Below, piece after piece: positions 42,236 to 51,197 of a DNA stretch of 64,000 nt (positions are counted from its first letter, which is position 1; every line of letters starts with the position of its first letter). The translations under genes and the position numbers were made by a program. The notes under the pieces were generated by a model. That model had not been told where the DNA came from. It ran no database searches and was given only the letters and a program-made list of their open reading frames with translations. Source of the DNA: Limiplasma sp048370855 (GTDB lineage Bacteria; Bacillota; Clostridia; Christensenellales; Aristaeellaceae); NCBI GenBank assembly GCA_048370855.1, contig DBGEOK010000049.1, forward strand, positions 19,233 to 83,232. The letters are read 5' to 3'.

Positions 42236-44098
42236 ATGAAGCTAAGCATAAAAATGATGCTGATTTTTTCAGCCATGATGCTGCTGGCGTTGTCCCTGCT
42301 CTCCTTTTATGCGACGCAATCCTCCGTCAAGGGCGCCAACGCGTTTACCGAGGCGCGCTTTCACAACATGAGCACCAGCATCCGGCGGGATTTGGAGCAG
42401 GATATTTCCATGATGGAAATGACGCTGCAGGAATTGACGGAGAATACCACCTTCATGGCGGCGCTCAACCAGATGGTCAGGGACGACAGCGCGGATCAAA
42501 AAATGGCCCTTGCGGCGAGCAAGGCGGCCATTCAGCAGTTGCTTCAGTCCCCGCTTGTGGATACCTTTTACCGCGTTTCATTTTATACGCGGGACGGCGT
42601 TTTTCTGACCACCCATGTGGATAAGGATCAAAGGCTGACGGCGGGTTCGGAAGAAGCGAGAATGGAAATTTCCACGCTTCCCTGGCTGGAGCGCGCGGAT
42701 CAATCCTCCGGCCCGATCATTCTGGCCCCTCACGAGGATATCTTTTCCCCCAACCATCAGGTTCAGGTGTATGGCATCGCGCAGCAGATTACGTATCATG
42801 GCAACGCCATCGGTTATCTGGAGGTCAATAACCAGCATGAGGATTTGGCGCGCATCATGGAGTTTGTGGATAATCCTATTGTCAGCGTGGAAGCGATTTT
42901 TGACGACGGACAGCGGCTGTTTGAAAGCCAGACCCCCGATTGGCGCTGGCCCAAGGATCTGGCGCTGGACGCGTTTACCTACGTCCGGCTGGACGGCGAC
43001 GCCGGCCGCGTGGCGCTGCATACGAGGCTGAGCAGATTGGGGCTTCATTTATATATCAGCCAGGACAGCGCCATCAGCAGCACGGCCAATGCGAATGTGC
43101 GCAGCTCCATGTTCCGTCAGGCGCTGTCCGTCATGCTGCCGGCGGCCCTGCTGATTATGCTGGTATCCATTGGCCTGACGCGCTCCATCAGGAAGTTGAC
43201 AAAGAAGGTACGGCAGATTCCCGCCGACAGCGTGCTTCGCCAGGACGCCGCCCCTTCGCATGCCCTCCTGACCATGGTAACGTCTCCGAGGGATCGGGAG
43301 ACGTATGAGCTTGAACGGATGTTTAACCACCTCATGGTGCGCCTGCGGGACAGCATGACCAACGAGCTGGCGCTGCGTGAGGGGGCGCTGCACGCCCAGC
43401 TCAACGCCCTTCAAATGCAAATTAACCCGCATTTCATTTATAATACGCTCAATATCATCAGCGCGAAGTCCATGGAAAGCGGCAATTATGATGTGATCGA
43501 AATTTGCGACCAATTCGCTCAAATGCTGCGGTATTCCACGGACACCCGCTCCCGCACAGCCACCATGGCGGAGGAAATCGAAAACGTGCGCAACTACCTG
43601 ATGCTGGCCAAGGCGCGATATGAAAACAATCTGGAATTTACCATCGACGTGCCCGAAAACCTGAACGAAATTACCGTGCCCAAGCTGACGCTTCAGCCCC
43701 TGGTGGAGAATGCCCTGACGCACGGCTTCGACGGCAAAAACGAGCTTCGCAGGCTGTCTGTGACCGGGCGCATCGAAAACCTCCAGTTGATTTTGGAAAT
43801 ACGGGACAATGGCACCGGCTTTTCCGACGAAATGCTGAAAAGCCTGCGAACGCTGATTCAAAAAATAGAGGAAGATAAGATTTGCATCGAGGGGTCCGGC
43901 GGGCATATCGGCCTTATCAACACATGCCTTAGGCTGCATTATTACAGCCATGGCGATATGCATGTCGCAATCCACAACGAAAACGGCGCGGTCATTACCA
44001 TGACCATGCCCTGCGCCGCAAAAGAACAAACCGACCTGCCCGAGCGGGAAGCAAGCCCCAACCCGCAAAACGCCGCGTACCGTGACATCCCCATGTGA
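42236..44098 (+). CDS. YesM-type membrane sensor histidine kinase
   Basis: This 620-residue protein has two membrane spans (about 7-25 and 297-315) around a large outside sensor domain of roughly 270 residues, consistent with a dCache-like fold. Inside are a HAMP-like linker, the His_kinase box ALQMQINPHFIYNTLNIISAKS with phospho-acceptor H399, and an ATPase domain with LQPLVENALTHGFDGK (N box) and the nucleotide loop IRDNGTGFS. This layout is that of the YesM/LytS group that pairs with AraC-type regulators such as the one at 25035. It is divergent from the sugar operon, which it probably switches on when extracellular sugar is sensed. GGAGG precedes the ATG. Confidence 0.92.
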   Translation: MKLSIKMMLIFSAMMLLALSLLSFYATQSSVKGANAFTEARFHNMSTSIRRDLEQDISMMEMTLQELTENTTFMAALNQMVRDDSADQKMALAASKAAIQQLLQSPLVDTFYRVSFYTRDGVFLTTHVDKDQRLTAGSEEARMEISTLPWLERADQSSGPIILAPHEDIFSPNHQVQVYGIAQQITYHGNAIGYLEVNNQHEDLARIMEFVDNPIVSVEAIFDDGQRLFESQTPDWRWPKDLALDAFTYVRLDGDAGRVALHTRLSRLGLHLYISQDSAISSTANANVRSSMFRQALSVMLPAALLIMLVSIGLTRSIRKLTKKVRQIPADSVLRQDAAPSHALLTMVTSPRDRETYELERMFNHLMVRLRDSMTNELALREGALHAQLNALQMQINPHFIYNTLNIISAKSMESGNYDVIEICDQFAQMLRYSTDTRSRTATMAEEIENVRNYLMLAKARYENNLEFTIDVPENLNEITVPKLTLQPLVENALTHGFDGKNELRRLSVTGRIENLQLILEIRDNGTGFSDEMLKSLRTLIQKIEEDKICIEGSGGHIGLINTCLRLHYYSHGDMHVAIHNENGAVITMTMPCAAKEQTDLPEREASPNPQNAAYRDIPM

Positions 44099-44513
44099 AA
44101 GAGGCGGCGGATCGGCAGCCGGTATCCCGGGGAGAGTCTGGTGAAAAAAACCGGCGCGCCCATCTGCGTTCGCGCTTGCGCTTCTTCTTCCGGCTCGGCA
44201 GAGCGGATGGAGCGTGTCGGCTCATAAGCGGGGGCGCCGTGGATGCGTTTTGGGTCCGGCCAGAAAGCGGAGGTTCAACCGGATGAACGGGAAGATCGGA
44301 TGCAAAATCAGTCCGTTTTCTGTACGGCGAAAGCAACCGTCGCCCTCCGCCATGGAAAACCGCAGAGGGTTTCGCCGGTCGCCGCGGCTCTGCCGAACTT
44401 ATGACGAAAAGATAAATTCTGTCGATTTGTGACAAATTGTAGCTTGGATTCTCCTTTTGGTATCCTTTTCGCCTTATCCTTTCCCTGAATACACTTTTAG
44501 GGAGGGAAACGGA
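44099..44513. other. Intergenic region with a 0A-box-like site
   Basis: No gene is supported. AAATTCTGTCG lies at 44414-44424, followed by TTTGTGACAAA, a short palindrome. The same 11-mer occurs at 63202-63212 ahead of another Spo0A-C-like gene. Confidence 0.45.
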
Positions 44514-44870
44514 ATGACAACCATTCTGGATATCCTGCGGCAGTTGGGCATCGGCAGAAATTACTGCGGATTCCGCGCCGCCGTCATGGCCATCGAGCTG
44601 GCCATTGAGGACGAAGACCGCCTCCTTTGCGTCAAAAGGGATATTTACGGCGCGATTGCCGAGCGGACGGGCGTTTCCGTTACGGCGGTGGAGCGCAACC
44701 TCCGCACGGTTATCCGCCGTGCGTGGCAGGTCAACCCGGAACTGCTGAACCATATGGCCGGCTATCCCCTGAAGCATGCGCCCTCGGTTTGCGCCTTTAT
44801 TGAAATTGTCTCCGGATATCTTGAACGCCAAGCCGTATCCGGCTCGCCGCCTTCCACGTTCCAGGCGTAG
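44514..44870 (+). CDS. Stand-alone Spo0A C-terminal-domain-like DNA-binding protein (1)
   Basis: The product has 118 residues. The ATG at 44514 follows GGGAGGG; the upstream frame is not used. It matches the effector domain of Spo0A: ILDILRQLGIGRNYCGFRAAVMAIELAIED, then LCVKRDIYGAIAERTGVSVTAVERNLRTVIRRAWQ, where the last helix-turn-helix reads VTAVERNLRTVI. Spo0A uses this domain to bind 0A boxes (TGTCGAA). The receiver domain that normally controls it is absent, so regulation must be by expression level or partner proteins. A short GC hairpin (44913-44928) follows. Confidence 0.87.
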   Translation: MTTILDILRQLGIGRNYCGFRAAVMAIELAIEDEDRLLCVKRDIYGAIAERTGVSVTAVERNLRTVIRRAWQVNPELLNHMAGYPLKHAPSVCAFIEIVSGYLERQAVSGSPPSTFQA

Positions 44871-45372
44871 CCGCGCGGCAGGATAGCGTTCTGGTTTTCG
44901 GAAGGGCGCGATGCCGGCCCCGGCCGGCCTTTAGTCAATCGCCCGCCTCATGCCGTGTTCCGTTCCGTCCGATGGGATATCCCCTCCCGGAAGATGATAT
45001 CTGGCTGTCGAAAAGCCCGGCTGAGAACGATCTTTTCCGATGTGGACTTTCGGAAATGGTTTGTCCTGGCCGACACGGCCCGCCCGGGTGCTGTGCTTGG
45101 GTAAGATACCGGAGCTATTGCCGACCGCAGGTCAGCCGGACGAATCTGAGACGCTCGAGAGAGGCATACTTTTGCGGAAGGCCGAGGCATTCAGCGGATG
45201 GGGTCACCGGAGAAGAGGTGTCGGGCGGAAGCTTCCGGTAGCGTCAACCATGCCTGAAACATTAAAAAATTGTCTAAAATTGTTTGTTTACGTCTTAAAA
45301 AAGCAATATACTACTATTTTGATATAATCTTGAAGCATCCTGTCAATTTTACGAAAGAAAGGGTGCCTCCGC
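44871..45372. other. Intergenic region of about 500 bp
   Basis: No open frame has a convincing ribosome site. There is a 7-bp GC stem (44913-44919 with 44922-44928) after the previous gene. At 45270-45284 TTGTC and TTGTT are repeated 10 bp apart, upstream of candidate -10 elements (TATACT at 45307, TATAAT at 45323). Confidence 0.4.
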
Positions 45373-45765
45373 ATGAATTCTACCATGGACGTCAACCGCT
45401 TAGTTGCCCGGCTTACGCCTGTCATTTGCCCCCGCCGCCTGACCCCGCTGGCATGCGCCATTGAAGTGGTCTGCGAGTATATGCAAGGCTCGGCCGCGGA
45501 CGACCTTCATTTTACCAAGGATGTTTATCCCGTTGTGAGCGCGCGGCTCGGCAAACCCCAAACTTCGATTGAGCGCTCGATTTTCCGCGCGGTGGAGGAC
45601 TGCTGGATGCATGGCGACAACCCCTATATGAACGAGATCATCGGCCGCCGCCTGCCGGTCAAGCCAAAGCCGAGCGAGCTCATCCGCTATTGCGCGTTTT
45701 ACCTTACCTATGGATTCCCTTACCACGCGGCGAAGGAGGACCGTTCAATGCCGCTTCCGTTTTAA
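45373..45765 (+). CDS. Stand-alone Spo0A C-terminal-domain-like DNA-binding protein (2)
   Basis: This 130-residue protein belongs to the same family as the one at 44514. LTPLACAIEVVCEYMQG lines up with the first helices. The helix-turn-helix is DVYPVVSARLGKPQTSIERSIFRAVEDCW, and the tail PSELIRYCAFYL follows. AAAGGGTG precedes the ATG. It is more similar to the protein at 63290 (both have xxY(P)xxxxxLxKxxxSxxRxIxRxVxxCW) than to its neighbour. No receiver domain is present. Its role may be to modulate Spo0A-dependent promoters or a separate regulon. Confidence 0.8.
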   Translation: MNSTMDVNRLVARLTPVICPRRLTPLACAIEVVCEYMQGSAADDLHFTKDVYPVVSARLGKPQTSIERSIFRAVEDCWMHGDNPYMNEIIGRRLPVKPKPSELIRYCAFYLTYGFPYHAAKEDRSMPLPF

Positions 45766-45935
45766 CGGGCGGGCTTTGTTCGCCTCTGTTTCATTTGCCC
45801 GTCTTTGAATAGAAAAAAAGTAGATAATCCCGGGTTATGCTAAAGCGCGTCAGGGCAGGCTGCCCTGCGTACAGAAGGATTTGCCGCGCGCGAGCGCGCC
45901 GGGCCTTCGGCAAGCAATGCGGGAGGAGCTTACTC

Positions 45936-46622
45936 ATGACGGACAAACAGAAAAAGCTTATTGCCGCGGGGGGCATCGCGTTATTCCTGGCCGCGTCGGC
46001 CGGTATATTTTTGTGCGTGGGCGGGCCGCTCATCCAGTACGTATCGGAGCCGGAGCAGTTCCGGGCATGGGTGGACGAGCGCGGAATCGTCGGGCGGCTG
46101 GCCTTTGTCGGCATGATGGCGCTTCAAATTTTGATCGCCGTCATTCCGGGGGAACCGCTCGAGATCGCGGCGGGCTATGCCTTCGGCATTTTGGAGGGAA
46201 CGCTCCTGTGCATGGCGGGCGCTTTTATTGGAAGCGCCCTGGTGGTGCTTTTTGTCAGGAAATGCGGTGTTAAGGCGATCGAGGTTTTTTTCCCAAGGGA
46301 AAAGATCGATTCCCTGAAGTTTCTTCAGAATACGCGACGTTTGAACCTGTGGGTGTTCCTTGTTTTTTTCATTCCAGGGACGCCGAAGGATATTCTGTCC
46401 TACTGCATTGGGCTGACGCGCATGAAAATGAGCGCTTGGCTGGCGATTTCCACCGTAGCGCGAGTTCCGTCCATTATCACCTCCACCATTGGCGGCGACG
46501 CGCTGGGGATGGGCGACAACGCCTTTGCGGCCTTGGTATTTGCCGCCACGCTCCTGGTCAGCCTTGCCGGAATCATCATTTACCGCAAGCTTTGCCGGAC
46601 GGAGGCAAGGCGGGCCGAATGA
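45936..46622 (+). CDS. TVP38/TMEM64 (VTT, DedA-like) membrane protein
   Basis: The product has 228 residues. The ATG at 45936 follows GGGAGGAG. It has five to six membrane helices. The VTT core shows VIPGEPLEIAAGYAFGILEGTLLCMAGAFIGSALVVLFVRKCG and FFIPGTPKDILSYCIGLTRMKMSAWLAISTVARVPSIITSTIGGDALG. Proteins of this class scramble or flip lipids and undecaprenyl-type carriers. It lies 34 bp ahead of a two-component system that has its own -10 element. The lipid substrate here is unknown. Confidence 0.9.
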   Translation: MTDKQKKLIAAGGIALFLAASAGIFLCVGGPLIQYVSEPEQFRAWVDERGIVGRLAFVGMMALQILIAVIPGEPLEIAAGYAFGILEGTLLCMAGAFIGSALVVLFVRKCGVKAIEVFFPREKIDSLKFLQNTRRLNLWVFLVFFIPGTPKDILSYCIGLTRMKMSAWLAISTVARVPSIITSTIGGDALGMGDNAFAALVFAATLLVSLAGIIIYRKLCRTEARRAE

Positions 46623-46628
46623 CCGGTG

Positions 46629-46637
46629 TGGTATAAT
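46629..46637 (+). promoter_or_regulatory. Extended -10 promoter of the two-component system
   Basis: TGGTATAAT, 20 bp ahead of the regulator ATG. Confidence 0.5.
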
Positions 46638-46656
46638 AGGGGACGGAGGTGGGGAT

Positions 46657-47331
46657 ATGCCGGCGCGGCTGCTGATTGCGGACGATGAGCGTGACATTGT
46701 GTCCATGCTGGAACGGTATTTTACGAAGAACGGATATGAGGTGCTTACCGCCCTGAACGGGGCGGAGGCGCTTGTGCGCATTTCCCGCCGGCCTGATCTT
46801 GTGCTGCTGGACGTCAACCTCCCGGACATGGACGGCTTTACCGTCTGCGCCCGCATTCGGGATCACGTTTCCTGCCCCATTCTTTTCCTGACCGCGCGCA
46901 TTGAGGATGCCGATAAGATCAGGGGTTTTTCTGTCGGCGGAGACGACTATGTGCTCAAGCCCTTTTCCATCGACGAGCTCGGCGCGCGCGTCGCGGCCCA
47001 TTTGCGCAGGGAGACGCGTCATACCGCGGTAATGGAGGTGCGGATGGACGACAAGCTGGCGATCAACTACTCCGACCGTACCGTGGTCTATGACGGCCGG
47101 CCGCTCAGCTTTGCGAAAAAGGAATTTGATATTATCGAGCTGTTAAGTCAAAATCAGGGGCAGGTATTCGACAAGGAAAGGATCTACGAACTGGTGTGGG
47201 GCTGCGATGGGGAGAGCGACAGCTCCGTTGTGGCGGAACGAATCCGGCGCATCCGCGTCGGGTTTGCCGCGGCCGGCGCAAAGCCATATATTGAAACCGT
47301 TTGGGGTTGCGGCTATAAATGGGCAAGATGA
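46657..47331 (+). CDS. OmpR/PhoB-family response regulator
   Basis: The product has 224 residues. The ATG at 46657 is set by GGAGGTGGGG; the frame is open further upstream inside the previous gene. The receiver domain has IADDE, phospho-acceptor D52 in LLDVNLPDMDGFT, LTARIEDADKI and YVLKPFS. The winged-helix output domain (about 130-224) has LSFAKKEFDIIELLSQNQGQVFDKERIYELVWG and the terminal VWGCGYKW, both typical of OmpR/PhoB. It overlaps the kinase gene by 13 bp. Targets are unknown. Confidence 0.94.
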   Translation: MPARLLIADDERDIVSMLERYFTKNGYEVLTALNGAEALVRISRRPDLVLLDVNLPDMDGFTVCARIRDHVSCPILFLTARIEDADKIRGFSVGGDDYVLKPFSIDELGARVAAHLRRETRHTAVMEVRMDDKLAINYSDRTVVYDGRPLSFAKKEFDIIELLSQNQGQVFDKERIYELVWGCDGESDSSVVAERIRRIRVGFAAAGAKPYIETVWGCGYKWAR

Positions 47332-48671
47332 AAAGAAAAAAGCGCTTCCGGGATTACTCGCTGAAGACCAGCTTCGTCATTTACACGCTTACGATGTTCT
47401 GCGCGGCGACCTTGGTATGTTCCGTCGCCATCAGCCGCCTGGACGAGCTGAGGCGAAGCAACGCGGCCAACTATTGGAGCCAATATGAAGAATATGTAAT
47501 TCCCGCGGGCGGCTCCTATGTCTCCTGGGCTGATGAGAAAGGGTTCCATTATCAAATTTACGACGATCGCGGCGAATTGACGGATACGGTCGGGGCCGAT
47601 GGGGTGACCGCCCGAATTTCGCTGTTATATATGAAGGAGCCAACCGAGGGGGAGGACGGCGCCGCCGTGTCGGGCATGGTCGAGGTGGAACCCGTCTGGT
47701 CGGAGGAGGAGCGGGCGCACGACCTCCTGCTCGGTATGGCGTCGGCGGCGGTTTTTCCCGTCTGCTATGGCGGCGGGGCCGTGCTTTGCGCGTTTTTGTT
47801 TTACCGTAAGAAGCTTAGGACCCCGATAGCCGTATTGAGGGACGCGTCCCGCAAAATCGCTCGGAAGGAACTGGATTTTTCGATTCGCTGGGACCGTAAC
47901 GACGAGATGGGCAGGCTTTGCGCCTCCTTTGAGCAAATGCGCGCGGCGTTGGAGCATGGCAACCGGGAGCTGTGGCGGCAGATGGAGGAGCGGAAAAGGC
48001 TGAACGCGGCGTTCGCTCATGATCTACGAACCCCGCTGACCGTGCTGAAGGGGCATGCCGCCATGCTTCTTCAAGACCTGTCCTCGGGAGGCGCAACCCG
48101 GGAGGAGATGGCCGACGAGGTTCGGGTGATGGATACCCATATTGCCCGCATGGAAGCTTATGTGAACGCGATGAACGGGCTCCAGCGGCTGGAGGATATC
48201 GAGATCCATCCCAAACCGGGTTCGGCGGAGGCCCTGGCCGCCGGCCTGAGGGATTGCGCCCAAATTCTCTGCGCGGGAAAGCGGCTGGAGTTTCACTTTG
48301 GCGATATTCGTGAACCGCTCTGCGTGGATCGCGAGATCGTCATGCAGGTGTTTGAAAATCTCCTGTCCAACGCCGTGCGGTATGCCAGGGAGGAGGTGCG
48401 GGTCCTGGCTGAGACGAGGGACGGCTTTCTGATCCTCCAGGTTTCGGACGACGGGCCCGGCTTTTCGGACCGGGCAATGCAAAAGGCGACGGAGCCCTTC
48501 TATCGCGGGGAAGGACGGGGCGACGACGGGCATCTGGGCCTTGGGCTTCATATTTGCCAAATTCTATGCAAGCGGCACGGCGGCGGCGTTTCCGTGACGA
48601 ACAACGCGGGCGGAGGGTGCAGCGTCGGCGCGGCCTTCGCGCTGGGTGGGGAAGCAAGCGAGACGCGCTGA
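47319..48671 (+). CDS. Sensor histidine kinase partner of the OmpR-type regulator
   Basis: This 450-residue protein (ATG at 47319; the one at 47328 would give an ATGA overlap) has two membrane helices (about 18-38 and 140-162) around a 100-residue outside domain. A HAMP segment follows (about 165-220), then the HisKA box AFAHDLRTPLTVLKGHA with H234, N-box VFENLLSNAVRYA, the nucleotide loop VSDDGPGFS and GHLGLGLHICQILCKRHGGGV. It controls the regulator with which it overlaps. The signal is unknown; the lipid-related membrane protein next door hints at envelope stress. Confidence 0.93.
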   Translation: MGKMKRKKRFRDYSLKTSFVIYTLTMFCAATLVCSVAISRLDELRRSNAANYWSQYEEYVIPAGGSYVSWADEKGFHYQIYDDRGELTDTVGADGVTARISLLYMKEPTEGEDGAAVSGMVEVEPVWSEEERAHDLLLGMASAAVFPVCYGGGAVLCAFLFYRKKLRTPIAVLRDASRKIARKELDFSIRWDRNDEMGRLCASFEQMRAALEHGNRELWRQMEERKRLNAAFAHDLRTPLTVLKGHAAMLLQDLSSGGATREEMADEVRVMDTHIARMEAYVNAMNGLQRLEDIEIHPKPGSAEALAAGLRDCAQILCAGKRLEFHFGDIREPLCVDREIVMQVFENLLSNAVRYAREEVRVLAETRDGFLILQVSDDGPGFSDRAMQKATEPFYRGEGRGDDGHLGLGLHICQILCKRHGGGVSVTNNAGGGCSVGAAFALGGEASETR

Positions 48672-48711
48672 GCGGAGGCAAAACCGGGCGCGCTGTTTTC
48701 AGGGAAGGAAT

Positions 48712-48758
48712 CCTGTCAAACCAAACCCCTTGACAGGCCGAATGAAAAAGTGTATGCT
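48712..48758 (+). promoter_or_regulatory. Promoter of the ylxM-ffh operon with an overlapping palindrome
   Basis: TTGACA (48730-48735), 17 bp, TATGCT (48753-48758): a near-ideal vegetative promoter. The -35 lies inside an 8-bp inverted repeat CCTGTCAA (48712-48719) / TTGACAGG (48730-48737), and a further CTGTCAA lies downstream near 48766. A repressor bound there would block polymerase. Confidence 0.65.
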
Positions 48759-48808
48759 GGTGAAGCTGTCAAGAACAAAACATTGATAGGCGGCAAAGGA
48801 GCATGCGC

Positions 48809-49231
48809 GTGAAACCGAACGAAAGCCCCGCTTCCATCGGTCGCAAGCTGGACAAAAGCGTGGAGATCGGCATGCTGAACGCCTTTTACGGCGGCCTTTT
48901 GACCGATAAGCAGCGCGAGGTTCTTCGGCTGCATTATGACGAGGATTTGTCCCTGGGGGAAATTGCCGAGCAATATGGCGTCAGTCGGCAAAACGTTCAC
49001 GAGCTGATTACGCGGTCGGCGCAGAAGCTTCAGCGCTATGAGCGCGCGCTTGGAGGCATGGAGCGCTCCCAAAGCGCGGTTGCGGAGCTGACGCGCGCCG
49101 TCCGGCTGCTGAACCAGGCCAGAGAGGGCATATCGACGCCCGCCGCGGTCCGAAAGCTGGATGAGGCGATGGACCTGTTGTTATCGGTGATCAGACGCCA
49201 GGAAGGGGAGGAAGACGACGATGGCCTTTGA
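48809..49231 (+). CDS. ylxM: YlxM-family helix-turn-helix protein, SRP operon
   Basis: The product has 140 residues from a GTG at 48809. AAAGGAG ends eight bases upstream of this codon, whereas it sits almost on top of the ATG at 48803. The helix-turn-helix (about 20-75) is LLTDKQREVLRLHYDEDLSLGEIAEQYGVSRQNVHELITRSAQKLQRYE, the sigma-70 region-4-like fold of YlxM. The family is found next to ffh and is thought to assist or regulate SRP assembly. It overlaps ffh by 11 bp. Residues beyond 80 are extra compared with the short family members. Confidence 0.9.
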   Translation: MKPNESPASIGRKLDKSVEIGMLNAFYGGLLTDKQREVLRLHYDEDLSLGEIAEQYGVSRQNVHELITRSAQKLQRYERALGGMERSQSAVAELTRAVRLLNQAREGISTPAAVRKLDEAMDLLLSVIRRQEGEEDDDGL

Positions 49232-50543
49232 GGGACTTAGCCAAAAGCTGTCCGGCGCGCTTTCCAGGCTGACGGGGCACGGCAAGCTGACCGAGGCTTC
49301 CGTCAAGGAAGGCATGCGCGAGGTCCGCGTGGCGCTGCTGGAAGCCGATGTAAATTATTTGGTCGTCAAGGATTTTTGCAAACGGGTAACCGAGCGCTGC
49401 GTGGGCCGGCAGGTGCTGGACAGCCTCTCGCCCGCCCAGCAGGTTCTCAAGATTGTCAATGAAGAAATGACGGCCCTCATGGGCACGGAAAACGCCCGGC
49501 TGACTTGGTCCAGCAGCGTCCCGACCATTTATATGCTCTGCGGCCTTCAGGGCGCCGGCAAAACCACGATGGCCGCCAAGCTCGCCAACTATTTGCAAAA
49601 AACAGGCAAGAAGCCTCTGCTGGCGGCCTGCGATATTTACCGTCCGGCCGCCATTAAGCAGCTTCAGGTTGTGGGCGAGCAGGTGAAGGTTCCGGTATAC
49701 GAGCACGGCACGCAAAATCCCGTTCAGACCGCGCTGGAAGCGGTCGAGCACGCGCGGAGCTACGGGCGCGACGTGCTGATTATCGATACCGCGGGCCGCC
49801 TGCATATCGACGCCGAGCTGATGGAGGAGCTACGCCAGGTAAAGGCGGCGGTCAAGCCGCAGGAAATCCTCTTTGTGGTGGACGCGATGACCGGCCAGGA
49901 TGCCGTGAACGTCGCCAAAACCTTCGACGAGGAGCTGGGGATCGACGGCGTCATCCTGACCAAGCTGGACGGCGATACCCGCGGCGGAGCCGCGCTTTCC
50001 ATCAAGGCCGTGGTTGGCAAGCCCATCAAGTTCTCCGGCACGGGCGAAAAGCTGGGCGATATCGAGCCCTTCCACCCAGACCGCATGGCGAGCCGCATTT
50101 TGGGCATGGGCGACGTCATGACGCTGATTGAAAAGGCGCAGGAGGCCTTTGACGGCGAGGAGGTTGAGAAGCTCGCCAAAAAGGGCGCGCAGGAGCTGAC
50201 CCTGGACGACTTTCTCTCCCAGATGCAGCAGATGAAAAAGATGGGCGGCCTGCAAAGCATGCTGGGCATGCTGCCGGGCATGGGCAATAAGCTCGCGGAT
50301 GTGGAAATCGACGAGGACGCCATGAAAAAACCGGAGGCCATCATCCGCAGCATGACAAGGCGGGAGCGCCGCAACCCCGGCATTCTTAACGCCAGCAGGC
50401 GCAAGCGGATCGCCGCCGGCAGCGGCACCTCCGTACAGGACGTCAACGCCCTCATGCGCCAGTTTGACCAGGCCAAGGCCATGATGAAGCAGATGATGGG
50501 CGGCAGGCGCGGCAAAAGGGGCCGCATGCGAATGCCGTTTTAA
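49221..50543 (+). CDS. ffh: Signal recognition particle protein (SRP54)
   Basis: This 440-residue GTPase binds signal sequences and 4.5S/6S RNA and targets ribosomes to the membrane. The N domain (1-85) starts MAFEGLSQKLSGALSRL. The G domain has G1 CGLQGAGKTT (about 107), DTAGRLHID (G3) and LTKLDGDTRGGAALS (G4 region) plus the family motif GEKLGDIEPFHPDRMASRILGMGD. The M domain (about 300-440) has the RNA-binding signature SMTRRERRNPGILNASRRKRIAAGSG, and methionines are abundant. It has full length and standard architecture. It is the second gene of the operon leading to rpsP. Confidence 0.98.
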   Translation: MAFEGLSQKLSGALSRLTGHGKLTEASVKEGMREVRVALLEADVNYLVVKDFCKRVTERCVGRQVLDSLSPAQQVLKIVNEEMTALMGTENARLTWSSSVPTIYMLCGLQGAGKTTMAAKLANYLQKTGKKPLLAACDIYRPAAIKQLQVVGEQVKVPVYEHGTQNPVQTALEAVEHARSYGRDVLIIDTAGRLHIDAELMEELRQVKAAVKPQEILFVVDAMTGQDAVNVAKTFDEELGIDGVILTKLDGDTRGGAALSIKAVVGKPIKFSGTGEKLGDIEPFHPDRMASRILGMGDVMTLIEKAQEAFDGEEVEKLAKKGAQELTLDDFLSQMQQMKKMGGLQSMLGMLPGMGNKLADVEIDEDAMKKPEAIIRSMTRRERRNPGILNASRRKRIAAGSGTSVQDVNALMRQFDQAKAMMKQMMGGRRGKRGRMRMPF

Positions 50544-50632
50544 CGAAATGCCCGCCGACCAGGAAAGCCTGACAATCACCCCCGCGTGATTTCAGATACA
50601 TTTTACACCATACAGCATAGGAGGAACCAACC

Positions 50633-50878
50633 ATGGTTAAGATTCGCCTGAAAAGAATGGGAATGAAGAAGAAGCCGTTTTACCGCGTGGTCGTCGCGGA
50701 CATTCGCAGCCCCCGCGACGGTCGTTTCATTGAGGAAATCGGTTTTTACGACCCGATGACCGAACCGGCCACTATCAAAATTGACGCCGAAAAGGCCAGG
50801 AAATGGCTGGGCAACGGCGCGCAGCCGACCGATACCGCGCGCGCGCTGCTGAAAAAAAGCGGCGTAATCGAGGGCTGA
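50633..50878 (+). CDS. rpsP: 30S ribosomal protein S16
   Basis: The 81-residue protein begins MVKIRLKRMGMKKKPFYRVVVADIRSPRDGRFIEEIGFYDPM and continues AEKARKWLGNGAQPTDTARALLKKSGV, the conserved S16 sequence. It binds 16S rRNA in early 30S assembly. AGGAGG precedes the ATG. It is followed after 5 bp by the KH-domain gene, the usual order in Firmicutes. Confidence 0.98.
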   Translation: MVKIRLKRMGMKKKPFYRVVVADIRSPRDGRFIEEIGFYDPMTEPATIKIDAEKARKWLGNGAQPTDTARALLKKSGVIEG

Positions 50879-50883
50879 GGGGA

Positions 50884-51111
50884 ATGAAAGAGCTCGTTGT
50901 GTACATCGCCCGGTCGCTGGTGGATCATAAGGACGCCGTGACCGTGCAAGAGACTGCCGGGCCGGAAGCAACGATTCTGGAATTGCATGTCGCGCCCGAG
51001 GATATGGGCAAGGTGATCGGCAAGCAAGGCCGCATTGCCAAGGCGATCCGCGCCGTGGTGCGCGCCGCTACCGCCAAGGATCAAAAGCCCGTATTTGTGG
51101 AAATTCAGTAA
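50884..51111 (+). CDS. khpA: KH-domain RNA-binding protein KhpA (YlqC)
   Basis: This 75-residue protein is a single KH domain with the GxxG loop in MGKVIGKQGRIAKAIRAVVRAA. In Firmicutes KhpA pairs with KhpB/Jag and affects cell division, and it binds RNA. The start is the ATG at 50884, with GAGGGGA overlapping the rpsP stop. Confidence 0.93.
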   Translation: MKELVVYIARSLVDHKDAVTVQETAGPEATILELHVAPEDMGKVIGKQGRIAKAIRAVVRAATAKDQKPVFVEIQ

Positions 51112-51197
51112 CAACCGCGGTCAATAGGCGCAGCGGGGCTTTGCCAGGCAGAGCCCGGTTGCGCCTGCTTGCTTTGCGGGGAACAAGGAGCCTCAAG

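Noticed and set aside
44972..45241. 89-codon open frame in the gap between two Spo0A-C-like genes
   Set aside because: No ribosome site, no recognisable composition and no family resemblance; it is likely chance in GC-rich DNA.
46489..46656. Upstream extension of the OmpR-type regulator
   Set aside because: It overlaps the end of the TVP38 gene; the receiver domain and GGAGGTGGGG ribosome site place the start at 46657.
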